A stretch of DNA of 12,176 bases. Origin: Acidobacteriota bacterium (GTDB taxonomy: Bacteria; Acidobacteriota; UBA6911; RPQK01; JADFOI01). Both the position numbers and the translations under genes were made by a program. Location: assembly GCA_027295745.1 (NCBI GenBank), contig JAPUKI010000221.1, positions 1 through 12,176 on the forward strand. Direction: 5' to 3'. Position 1 is the first letter of the stretch. Every line of letters begins with the position of its first letter. The notes beneath the pieces were generated by a model. It was not told the origin of the DNA. It made no database searches and saw nothing but the letters and a program-made list of their open reading frames with translations. Of the stretch, positions 5,779 through 12,176 are shown one piece after another.

Positions 5779-7776
5779 ATGCTACTGAAGCGAATACAAG
5801 AGACGGAGGGACATCTAAAGAAGTTCATTGCACAATACTTCGGAGTGGAACTGGAGCAGCTTTCGGTGGAGACACCACCGCGAATTGAATTCGGAGATCT
5901 GGCCTTTCCCTTCTCTTTCGAACTGGCGAAAACTCTTCATAGATCTCCACGTCAAATCGCCTCGGAAGTGGAGGAAAACATAGATACCCCTCCCCATGTG
6001 GAACGTTTCGTAGCGGCTGGCAACGGTTATCTCAATGTTTTCTTCAAGCGGGTTTCGTTCTTCAAAGATCTCCACAGCTGGCTTCACAGCCCTCCCGTTG
6101 AACCGTCGGGTACGAAGATCATTGTAGAGCACACGAATATTAACCCCAACAAGGCCGCTCACATCGGTCATTTGAGAAATGCGGCTCTGGGAGACACCTT
6201 TGCCAGACTTCTGCGGGCCCGCGGCCACACAGTTGAGGTTCAAAACTACATCGACAATACAGGTGTACAGGTAGCCGACGTAGTTGTCGGTTTTCAGCAC
6301 TTGCGCAAGATGTCGCTCGAACAGGTCAAATCCATAGAGGAACCTTTCGATTACTACTGCTGGGATCTCTACGCCGAGGTCTCTAAGTGGTATAAGGAGC
6401 AGGAGTCTCGCCTTCAATATCGCGAGCAAGCACTCCAAGAAATTGAGCAGGGTCAAGAACCCAGCCGGCAACTCTCCGAGCACCTATCCATGCGGATTGT
6501 CATGGCCCACTTGACAACAATGCTTCGCATCGGCGTTCGATATCAGGTCTTACCCCGGGAAAGTGAAATCCTGTGCTTAAAGTTCTGGGAAGAAGCCTTC
6601 CAACGGCTCAAGGAGAAAAAAGCTCTCACTTTTCGGAAGGATGGTCCTTACCAAGGCTGTTGGACCATGCAAATGCCAGGAATGGATGGCCAACCTGGCG
6701 AGGAGAAAATCATCGTTCGGAGCAATGGTACTGTGACCTATGTGGGAAAGGATATAGCCTACCAACTCTGGAAGTTTGGGCTTTTGAAAAAGACCTTTCA
6801 CTTCCGCCCACTTTGCCAATACCAAGACGGCCAACTTATCCTGCATAATCATGGTGGTCCGGATGAAAACACGGTGTGGTTGAGCGCAACGGAACCTTCT
6901 TCCTACAGCGAACCTGATTTCGGGCAAGGCCAGACCGTCTTCAACGTTATCGACGTCCGTCAAGCTTATCTTCAACGGGTGGTGGTAGAGGGCTTAAGAA
7001 GACTCGGTTTTTCCCAGCAAGCGGACCGCTCCGTGCATTTCGCCTATGAAATGGTAGCCCTCTCCCCGGCCTGCTGTTTGGAACTAGGCCTTCAGTTGTC
7101 AGAGGATGAGAGGAAGAAGCCCTATGTGGAAGTCTCGGGACGTAAGGGACTGGGGGTTAAGGCCGACGATCTCATGGACAAGCTGATGGAGAAATCGCTG
7201 GAGGAGGTCAACGCACGGGCCAAAGATCTTACTTTGGAGAAGCGAAAAGAGATCGCACAGAAGATCTCCATTGGAGCACTTCGTTACTTTGTCCTTAAGT
7301 ATACTCGCAACACGGTGATCGCTTTTGACTTTGCCGAGGCTCTCAGTTTCGAGGGCGAAACAGGACCTTATTTGCAATATTCGGTGGTGCGTGCCAACAA
7401 CATTTTTCGCAAGCTGGAAGCGCTCGATGGGCATTGGAATCCTTCAATCTGGAAGAAAGAATGTGAGAGGATGTGGGAAGAACCACATTCCATCTCCCAC
7501 CTCATCGGCAACGATGACATCTGGAATCTTTTGCTTCAGACGGCGCGTCTTGATGAAGCCATTGAGCAAACGATTGCTACCATGGAGATCTCCCATTTGG
7601 CAAAACATGCATTTAACCTGGCCCAACGATTTAACCTCTTCTATCATAGGTACCACATCCTCTCTGAAAGGGATTCGACGAAAAGGTGCTTTTACCTCAC
7701 CGTCGCCGATACGGCACGCCAGGGGCTCTTGAAGAGCCTCGATTTACTTGGTATACCAGTACCTGAGAGAATGTAA
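5779..7776 (+). CDS. argS: Arginyl-tRNA synthetase
   Basis: This enzyme charges tRNA-Arg. It is a class I synthetase with an N-terminal Add1-type domain (about 1-100, including PPRIEFGDLAFPFSFELAK). The HIGH motif is HIGH at 128-131 in NINPNKAAHIGHLRNAALGD. The KMSKS counterpart is YVEVSGRKGLGVKADDL (about 449-465), and the C-terminal DALR anticodon-binding domain begins near GETGPYLQYSVVRANNIF (526-543). At 665 residues it is roughly 100 longer than common bacterial ArgRS. The extra length lies partly before the KMSKS-like loop (about 180-260 and 340-395). The variant with SGRKGLGVKADDL resembles ArgRS that I associate with Acidobacteriota (recalled, not searched). It is the first gene of a plus-strand operon, and the next gene starts three bases after its stop. 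No ribosome binding site is evident; the ATG is chosen by fit of the N terminus. Confidence 0.95.
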   Translation: MLLKRIQETEGHLKKFIAQYFGVELEQLSVETPPRIEFGDLAFPFSFELAKTLHRSPRQIASEVEENIDTPPHVERFVAAGNGYLNVFFKRVSFFKDLHSWLHSPPVEPSGTKIIVEHTNINPNKAAHIGHLRNAALGDTFARLLRARGHTVEVQNYIDNTGVQVADVVVGFQHLRKMSLEQVKSIEEPFDYYCWDLYAEVSKWYKEQESRLQYREQALQEIEQGQEPSRQLSEHLSMRIVMAHLTTMLRIGVRYQVLPRESEILCLKFWEEAFQRLKEKKALTFRKDGPYQGCWTMQMPGMDGQPGEEKIIVRSNGTVTYVGKDIAYQLWKFGLLKKTFHFRPLCQYQDGQLILHNHGGPDENTVWLSATEPSSYSEPDFGQGQTVFNVIDVRQAYLQRVVVEGLRRLGFSQQADRSVHFAYEMVALSPACCLELGLQLSEDERKKPYVEVSGRKGLGVKADDLMDKLMEKSLEEVNARAKDLTLEKRKEIAQKISIGALRYFVLKYTRNTVIAFDFAEALSFEGETGPYLQYSVVRANNIFRKLEALDGHWNPSIWKKECERMWEEPHSISHLIGNDDIWNLLLQTARLDEAIEQTIATMEISHLAKHAFNLAQRFNLFYHRYHILSERDSTKRCFYLTVADTARQGLLKSLDLLGIPVPERM

Positions 7777-7779
7777 GAG

Positions 7780-8829
7780 ATGAAACTCCTCTTTGCCACA
7801 TTACTTCTGGCGGGAAATCTTGTGAATTTCCTTCAAGTGGGACAGGAAGTCGTGCTTCCCTTGAAGGATCTGCTTATCGAGTCAGAGTTTCGAGAATATC
7901 AGAGAAAGTCGAGATATCGCGATCGGATTGACCTTTTCAGAAAGGTTCTGGATCGTCGTTCCGATCTTTTGCGCAGATACATCCAGCGAGGGGAACTGGA
8001 TAAAGCCTCTGACTTGTTGGGAAAGATTCAGGCACTCTCCCATTACATCGACGAAGAATCTTCCAGAGTACAAAACGAAAAGGATCTACACTCAAACCAG
8101 GTCAAGAAACTGGAAATTCGTCTTCGCCAACAGATCGAATCAATCAAGGACTTGAGGACCACAGTACCTTTTGAGTACTTGGAGGCTTTCGAGACCACAA
8201 TCCAAGATTTGGAACACTTGAGAAAAAATTTGTTGAGACAAATGCTGGGTGACACGGTAGGGGCAAACGAAACTACCGGTGGAAACACCAGAGGCAGACT
8301 GATTGGTAGCTTCCTGCCGCTGGCATCTCAGCCCGTCGGGACTCCGGTTGGGTTCCAGCCTGTGAGCTTCCAGGCGAGAGATGGTTTCACTGATGAAGAA
8401 TACGCGAAAATCCAGCTGCATCAAGAATTGGACAAGCGAGTAGATGTCTTCCTGGAAATTGCTGAAACTCGGCTCAAGGTCATCCAGCGAAGAATGGAAG
8501 GGAGGGAGTGGAAGGAAAAGGAAGAAAATCCCTTGGAGTTCCACACCTATAGGGATATGGTTCATGCTTACCGACAGGCTATTGATGGCATTATGATCAA
8601 CATCGATGAAAAGGCCATCAATAAAACAGCCTCTGAAGAGGATCTCCAAAAGTCTCTCAAGAAACTCAATAAGAAAATCCAGGAGTTTATCCCTCAGTTA
8701 GAACCACTCAGACAACTTGCCATCGAAGAGCAAGATGAAGCCTTGTATCAGGAGGTAGTGGAAGCCGAAGAGGTCTCCATCGTCGCCCAAAAAGGTTCTC
8801 TCTTTGGCCTGGGCGCTCCGGTGCAGTAG
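7780..8829 (+). CDS. Exported helical protein with an internal duplication, function unknown
   Basis: I do not recognise a named family. The N terminus (MKLLFATLLLAGNLVNFLQ) looks like a signal peptide or membrane anchor, without a clear AxA cleavage site or lipobox. The rest is highly charged and helical. Residues about 37-150 and 207-335 look like two copies of one domain: each has a stretch like RIDLFRKVLDRRSDLL or RVDVFLEIAETRLKVI, then a helix ending near an Asp-Glu pair, then KKLEIRLRQQIESIKDLR or KKLNKKIQEFIPQLEPLR, then an acidic helix. A Gly/Thr/Pro-rich linker (about 155-200) joins them. It starts three bases after argS and ends ten bases before the polyketide synthase gene, so the three are probably co-transcribed. 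The stop is TAG. A periplasmic structural or binding role is possible, but nothing in the sequence demonstrates it. Confidence 0.85.
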   Translation: MKLLFATLLLAGNLVNFLQVGQEVVLPLKDLLIESEFREYQRKSRYRDRIDLFRKVLDRRSDLLRRYIQRGELDKASDLLGKIQALSHYIDEESSRVQNEKDLHSNQVKKLEIRLRQQIESIKDLRTTVPFEYLEAFETTIQDLEHLRKNLLRQMLGDTVGANETTGGNTRGRLIGSFLPLASQPVGTPVGFQPVSFQARDGFTDEEYAKIQLHQELDKRVDVFLEIAETRLKVIQRRMEGREWKEKEENPLEFHTYRDMVHAYRQAIDGIMINIDEKAINKTASEEDLQKSLKKLNKKIQEFIPQLEPLRQLAIEEQDEALYQEVVEAEEVSIVAQKGSLFGLGAPVQ

Positions 8830-8839
8830 GGGTTCCTTC

Positions 8840-9892
8840 ATGCCACGCGTCGTCGCCGTCGGCACTGCTGTACCTCCCTTCTGCTCTAACCAGCAAAATA
8901 TCCGGGAAGTGGCCCGCCAGCATTTCCAAGAGAAGCTCGAGTGTACTCCTAGCCTTATGGACGTTTTTGAGAACGTTCACGTTGACAGGCGATTCTTTTG
9001 TGTCCCTCGGGAGTGGTTTGGACGGGATCACACCTTTTCGGAGAAGAACGAAGAATTCATCCGCTGGTCTGAGCGCTTAAGCGTTGAAGCCATTGAGCGC
9101 TGTTTGGAGAAGGCTGGTCTTGGTCCCCAGCACGTGGATCATCTGATCTTTGTCTCCACCAGCGGGATGTCAACACCCAGTATCGATGCTCGCATTATCA
9201 ACCGCTTGGGATTTGACACTCATACCAAACGGACGCCCATCTTTGGTCTGGGGTGTGCCGGCGGAGCCTCTGGACTCACACGCTGCTTTGACCTGGCAAA
9301 GGGGGCACCAGAGCAGCGAATTCTCTTGGTCTCAGTGGAGCTGTCATCCCTCACCTTCCAATTCAGAGATTATCGCAAAAGCAACCTTGTGGCCTCAGCC
9401 CTTTTTGCAGACGGAGCCGCTGCTGTTCTGGTCTGTGGCGATGCCTGTCCAGAGGACGGGATCCACATGGTGGACAACTTGAGCACCCTGTGGCCCGACA
9501 CACTCGATCTCATGGGATGGGAATTCACCCAAACTGGGCTCAGCGTCATTCTCTCGCCGGGTATTCCTCGCCTGCTTAAAAAACACCTCAAAAACAACAT
9601 CCACGAATTCCTGAAGCGCAACCAACTCAAAGTGAAGGACCTTTCTCACTTTGTCATTCATCCAGGGGGAGCCAAGATTCTTCATGATTTCAGAAAATCG
9701 CTTGACCTCAGCGAGGGAATGCTCGAGCCCAGTCGTTTTGTTTTGAAAAACTACGGCAACATGTCAAGTCCAACCCTACTGTTTATCTTGGACCATATCA
9801 TCAGTGAAAGGTCTCCACAGAAAAGCGACTGGGGCCTATGTGCCGCTTTTGGCCCCGGCTTTAGTTCTGAACTCATTCTGTTGAGATGGTGA
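8840..9892 (+). CDS. Type III polyketide synthase (chalcone/stilbene synthase family)
   Basis: This is a homodimeric thiolase-fold enzyme that extends an acyl-CoA starter with malonyl-CoA. Bacterial members make alkylresorcinols, alkylpyrones or similar products. The protein has 350 residues, the normal length. The catalytic triad is visible: Cys139 in GLGCAGGASGL, His274 in VIHPGG and Asn307 in NYGNMSS. The start-side motif AVGTAVPP and the C-terminal GFGPG-like loop (AFGPGFSSELILL) also fit. The ATG at 8840 is preferred over an upstream start at 8804 because AGGGG lies about eight bases before it and the longer form would overlap the previous gene. The ring-methylating or oxidising partners often found with alkylresorcinol synthases are absent here. 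The starter unit and product cannot be read from the sequence. Confidence 0.92.
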   Translation: MPRVVAVGTAVPPFCSNQQNIREVARQHFQEKLECTPSLMDVFENVHVDRRFFCVPREWFGRDHTFSEKNEEFIRWSERLSVEAIERCLEKAGLGPQHVDHLIFVSTSGMSTPSIDARIINRLGFDTHTKRTPIFGLGCAGGASGLTRCFDLAKGAPEQRILLVSVELSSLTFQFRDYRKSNLVASALFADGAAAVLVCGDACPEDGIHMVDNLSTLWPDTLDLMGWEFTQTGLSVILSPGIPRLLKKHLKNNIHEFLKRNQLKVKDLSHFVIHPGGAKILHDFRKSLDLSEGMLEPSRFVLKNYGNMSSPTLLFILDHIISERSPQKSDWGLCAAFGPGFSSELILLRW

Positions 9893-9911
9893 TCAAAAGG
9901 GATTCATCAGA

Positions 9912-10038
9912 TCTGTTGTCAGCTGTCAGTTGTCAGCTGTCAGCGGTTCTGTGGTCTGCGGTCTGCTGTCTGCGGTCAGCTGTCAGTTGTCAGCTGTCAG
10001 TTGTCAGCTGTCAGGTGTCAGCTGTCAGCGGTCTACAG
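9912..10038. repeat. TCAGCTG-family heptamer array between convergent genes
   Basis: About 18 heptamer units (TCAGCTG, TCAGTTG, TCAGGTG, TCAGCGG, TCTGCGG) run from 9912, with a single 1-base slip at 9947-9954. The array fills the gap between the stop of the polyketide synthase gene (9892) and the stop of the convergent thiE-like gene (10033-10035). A 35-base higher-order unit occurs twice (9912-9946 and 9997-10031) and once more in the array near tatD (1355-1389), with one or two base differences. CAGCTG inside the units is self-complementary, so the transcripts could fold in many registers. A bidirectional transcription-end role is possible but unproven. Confidence 0.85.
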
Positions 10039-10665
10039 AAGCCTTTCCACCTCCCGCTGCACCCAGCTTATTCCGGCTGCTCCGCTGGCTCCAGTCTTAA
10101 AGATTTCCTCGAAATTGGATTCATCAATGCCTCCCACAGCGATCACCGGGGTGGATAATCTCTGCACGGCCTTCCGAAGAGTTGAGTTTCCTAAAGGAGG
10201 ACGAGCCGATTCCTTGGAGAGAGGGGCAAAGATCGGTCCCAGCAGAAGGTAATCCACTTGCTGTGCCTCAATCATTTCTGCCTCACGCAATGTATGAACT
10301 GACTTTCCCAACATGCATTGGCTGGCTCCGAGGCGTTCTCTAGTCCGTCGGGCCTCCCCAACGTCCTGGCTGGAGGTGAGGTGAGCACCATCAGCCCCCT
10401 CATCAAGAGCCATTTCAAAGAGAGAATTCACCAAGAACAGCTTGCCGGTCTGTTTGGCCAGCTGCACCCCATGTCGAATGAAGACTTGGTTCTTTTCCGC
10501 TGGCAGATCCTTCTCACGCCACTGCAGAATGTGAGCTCGCGTCTGAAAAAGCAACTCCAGATAATTCAACGGATCAAGATGGGGAAAGGCCAGCCGATTG
10601 GAGATGCCATAGAATATGGGAGAGTGGAGGTTATGCCTTTCTAAAATATCCTTGAAAGTGAGCAA
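10033..10665 (-). CDS. thiE: Thiamine-phosphate synthase family protein (ThiE/TenI-like)
   Basis: ThiE joins the pyrimidine and thiazole moieties to make thiamine phosphate; the related TenI is a thiazole tautomerase. The 210-residue TIM barrel shows LQWREKD (47-53), FLVN (77-80), GADGAHL (90-96), GKSVHTLREAE (120-130), DYLLLGPIF (138-146) and PVIAVGGI (173-180). One key feature differs: ThiE usually has Asn-Asp after the FLV/FII strand, with the Asp helping bind magnesium, but here it is Asn80-Ser81. This may mean a TenI-like or altered activity. The start is probably TTG at 10665, after GGGGTTTGGGAAA; no Met occurs before residue 85. It overlaps the end of the upstream membrane protein gene by 35 bases. 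No TPP riboswitch is seen upstream. The TAG stop lies at the edge of the heptamer array. Confidence 0.8.
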   Translation of the reverse strand: MLTFKDILERHNLHSPIFYGISNRLAFPHLDPLNYLELLFQTRAHILQWREKDLPAEKNQVFIRHGVQLAKQTGKLFLVNSLFEMALDEGADGAHLTSSQDVGEARRTRERLGASQCMLGKSVHTLREAEMIEAQQVDYLLLGPIFAPLSKESARPPLGNSTLRKAVQRLSTPVIAVGGIDESNFEEIFKTGASGAAGISWVQREVERLL

Positions 10666-10873
10666 TTTCCCAAACCCCTAGAATAAGGTTGGCAACACCC
10701 AGCCCGGAGACCGCACCTCGGAAAAAATCATTCAGGAAAAGAAATCTGAGATACGAAGAATATTGTAGGAGAAGATTCTGGTCCCACAGGCGCATCCAGG
10801 GAAAGATGAGGAGGAAGATCCCTACTTCAAGACAGTATAGAACATAAATCACAAACAGGACTTTGTTGACCAT
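10631..10873 (-). CDS. Small membrane protein, two predicted helices
   Basis: This 80-residue protein is of unknown function. Residues about 4-25 (KVLFVIYVLYCLEVGIFLLIF) form one hydrophobic segment, and a second weaker one runs from about 50 to 70 (FFRGAVSGLGVANLILGVW). Between them is a loop with several aromatic and Leu residues ending in LFLNDFFRGAVSGLG, which looks like a conserved motif. The ATG at 10873 is preferred over a TTG at 10894 since it places Met at the start of the helix, but neither has a clear ribosome binding site. It lies 122 bases downstream of rplS on the same strand and overlaps the thiE-like gene, so those two are probably co-expressed. I have an impression of similar small proteins in Acidobacteriota, unverified. 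Confidence 0.7.
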   Translation of the reverse strand: MVNKVLFVIYVLYCLEVGIFLLIFPWMRLWDQNLLLQYSSYLRFLFLNDFFRGAVSGLGVANLILGVWEIAHFQGYFRKA

Positions 10874-10933
10874 GCTACTGGAGAAAAGGGCCAAGGTTCG
10901 GTGAAACGGTCTTTGAGGAAATCACCGGCGACA

Positions 10934-10964
10934 GCGGATCAATCGGCGATTAGTCGGAATCCGC
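10934..10964. other. Weak inverted repeat downstream of rplS
   Basis: GCGGAT (10934-10939) and ATCCGC (10959-10964) could pair across a 19-base loop in the 122-base gap after rplS. No T-run follows, so a terminator call is not supported. Nothing else is recognisable in this gap. Confidence 0.2.
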
Positions 10965-10995
10965 CTGATGGGAAGGGCTAATACCCACTGAAAGG

Positions 10996-11340
10996 TCACC
11001 GTCTGAGTTCTCTTATCCGAGCTGCCTTCCCTTTGCGCTCCCGCAAATAGTAGAGTTTAGCGCGTCGTACCCGCCCTCTTTTGACCACCTCGATACTTTC
11101 GATCATCGGAGAGTATTGGGGGAAAATCCTCTCAACTCCGTACCCAAAGGAAACCTTCCGGACGGTGAAAGTGGAGTTCAAGGCTCTTCTCCTGATGGCT
11201 ATAACCACCCCTTCGAATACCTGAATCCGGACCTTTTCTCCCTCCTTGATCTTCACATTGACTCGAACCGTATCTCCTGACTTGAAATCAGGAATTTCCC
11301 GGTTCATGTGTTTCTGCTCAACTTTATCCACCAAGTTCAT
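10996..11340 (-). CDS. rplS: 50S ribosomal protein L19
   Basis: This is a structural protein of the large subunit at the subunit interface. The 114-residue sequence matches L19 throughout: PDFKSGDTVRVNVKIKEGEK, RIQVFEGVVIAIR, FTVRKVSFGYGVERIFP, SPMIESIEVVKRGRVRRAKLYYLRER and a basic C terminus. It is preceded by GAGGAG a few bases before the ATG. It starts eight bases after the trmD stop and forms the usual rimM-trmD-rplS order. Confidence 0.97.
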   Translation of the reverse strand: MNLVDKVEQKHMNREIPDFKSGDTVRVNVKIKEGEKVRIQVFEGVVIAIRRRALNSTFTVRKVSFGYGVERIFPQYSPMIESIEVVKRGRVRRAKLYYLRERKGKAARIRELRR

Positions 11341-11348
11341 TTCGCTCC

Positions 11349-12053
11349 TCAGGTCTTTTCCATTTCACGTGTCTCTTCTCTCAAAAGATCCGGCCGTTTT
11401 TTTTGAGTTTGTTTCAGGGCCTGTTGACGCCTCCATTGCTGGATTCGCACATGATCTCCGGAGAGAAGCACCTCAGGCACCTTCCATCCTCGAAAGGCTG
11501 CGGGCCGGGTATAGTGGGAACAATCAAGAAGCCCTTCCATAAAAGATTCCTCCAAAACGGAAATCCCTTTCCCCACCACGCCGGGAATCAGGCGGCAAAC
11601 TGCATCAACAATCAGACAGGCTGCAAACTCCCCTCCTGAGAGAACAAAATCGCCCACCGAAATCTCTTCGTCGGCCAGATAGTCCGCCACCCGTTGATCC
11701 ACGCCCTCGTAGCGACCGCAGATCAGTATCAGATCGGTCCTCAAAGATAACTCCTTTGCCTTCTTCTGATCAAATCGTTTCCCCTGCGGCGAGAGTAAGA
11801 TAGTGTGCCCTCTGTTACCGGATTCCTGCTGACATTTCTCCACGGCCCTAAAAATCAACTCCGGCTTAAGCACCATCCCCTCACCTCCACCGTAGGGACG
11901 ATCATCAACTGTTCCTCTTTTATCTGTGGCGAACTCTCGCAGATCCACCATTCTCGTCTCAAGAAGCCCCTTTTTCATGGCCTGGTGGATCATGCCGAAG
12001 TTAAAAACTCCACCGAAGAAATCGGGAAAAATCGTCACGATATTGATCAACAT
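11349..12053 (-). CDS. trmD: tRNA (guanine-37-N1)-methyltransferase
   Basis: This enzyme methylates G37 next to the anticodon using S-adenosylmethionine, which prevents +1 frameshifting. It is a dimeric SPOUT-class trefoil-knot protein. Conserved pieces are INIVTIFPDFF at the N terminus, RPYGGGEGMV, LSPQGKRFDQ (87-96), ICGRYEGVDQR (111-121), DFVLSGGE (135-142), the catalytic Asp177 segment LLDCSHYTRP, and WKVPEVLLSGDH. The ATG at 12053 gives a family-like start (MLINIVTIFP) with GGCGGG about seven bases upstream; a GTG at 12068 would add five unlikely residues. It has 234 residues and lies 33 bases after the rimM stop. Confidence 0.96.
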   Translation of the reverse strand: MLINIVTIFPDFFGGVFNFGMIHQAMKKGLLETRMVDLREFATDKRGTVDDRPYGGGEGMVLKPELIFRAVEKCQQESGNRGHTILLSPQGKRFDQKKAKELSLRTDLILICGRYEGVDQRVADYLADEEISVGDFVLSGGEFAACLIVDAVCRLIPGVVGKGISVLEESFMEGLLDCSHYTRPAAFRGWKVPEVLLSGDHVRIQQWRRQQALKQTQKKRPDLLREETREMEKT

Positions 12054-12086
12054 AAGGAAACCCGCCACAAGCTCATGAATCGGTGC

Positions 12087-12176
12087 TTACAAATCGGTCG
12101 CCAGTCCCGACGGGAGATCCACCTGGATCTCTTTCTTGCTGACATCGACATCCAACACTAACTCTCGCACCATGGG
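12087..12176 (-). CDS. rimM: Ribosome maturation factor RimM, C-terminal end (partial)
   Basis: The last 29 codons and TAA stop of a frame entering from the right edge read PMVRELVLDVDVSKKEIQVD followed by LPSGLATDL. This matches the end of the RimM PRC-barrel domain, which typically reads like IPMVREVDLENKRIVVDLPEGLLDL. RimM binds S19 and assists 30S assembly. Its position directly before trmD and rplS supports the call. The first part of the gene is outside the window. Confidence 0.85.
   Translation of the reverse strand, partial: PMVRELVLDVDVSKKEIQVDLPSGLATDL

Noticed and set aside
5815..6483. 222-codon antisense open frame
   Set aside because: It lies wholly opposite argS, has no recognisable motif, and is explained by argS codon use. 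Antisense frames opposite metG (2785-3270) and the exported protein gene (8140-8649) were rejected for the same reason.
9886..10252. Small plus-strand open frames rich in LSAVSCQ repeats
   Set aside because: They are translations of the heptamer array, which has no stop on the plus strand in any frame. The same applies to the frame at 1296-1661.
10874..10995. Terminator after rplS
   Set aside because: Only a weak GCGGAT/ATCCGC pairing across a long loop is seen, with no T-run.
10666..10995. TPP riboswitch upstream of the thiE-like gene
   Set aside because: The space directly upstream is coding for the small membrane protein, and no conserved THI-box sequence was seen in the gap after rplS.

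Overview
The window looks like chromosome from an uncultivated bacterium of moderate GC content. The genes are mostly housekeeping, in tight operons. The long ArgRS variant, the duplicated secreted helical protein and the two-helix membrane protein resemble proteins I associate with Acidobacteriota. That placement is recalled family resemblance, not a search result, and is held with low to moderate confidence.

Layout. A possible start of an unidentified minus-strand gene lies at the left edge (3-56). A minus-strand cluster then runs right to left: larC (5329-4103), metG (4110-2179), tatD (2179-1376), and, beyond a repeat-filled spacer, a long-chain polyprenyl diphosphate synthase (1137-139). 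The larC, metG and tatD reading frames overlap at their ends, so these three are probably one translationally coupled operon. A 449-base divergent spacer (5330-5778) full of octamer repeats and REP-like palindromes separates larC from a plus-strand operon: argS (5779-7776), a secreted duplicated helical protein (7780-8829) and a type III polyketide synthase (8840-9892). A 120-base heptamer array fills the gap between the convergent PKS and thiE-like genes. The right end is minus strand again: rimM (partial), trmD and rplS in the classic order, then a small membrane protein and the thiE-like gene.

Main points of interest. (1) larC, for the nickel-pincer-nucleotide cofactor enzyme, is broken by a single in-frame TAG after codon 141. 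The remaining 266 codons are intact in the same frame, so this is a recoding, split-gene, recent-null or base-error question, not the -1 frameshift known from Lactobacillus larC. (2) Spacers carry several short tandem repeat families with strict 7- or 8-base periods. One array keeps a single heptamer register through 24 units while the unit sequence changes. Another shares a 35-base higher-order unit with an array 8.6 kb away. The octamer arrays form an inverted pair around REP-like palindromes. (3) A type III PKS is co-transcribed with argS and an unknown secreted protein with an internal duplication.

Functionally the region joins translation (argS, metG, trmD, rimM, rplS), isoprenoid chain elongation, nucleic-acid or quality-control hydrolysis (tatD), nickel cofactor assembly (larC), thiamine synthesis (thiE-like) and polyketide synthesis. 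No single pathway unites it.
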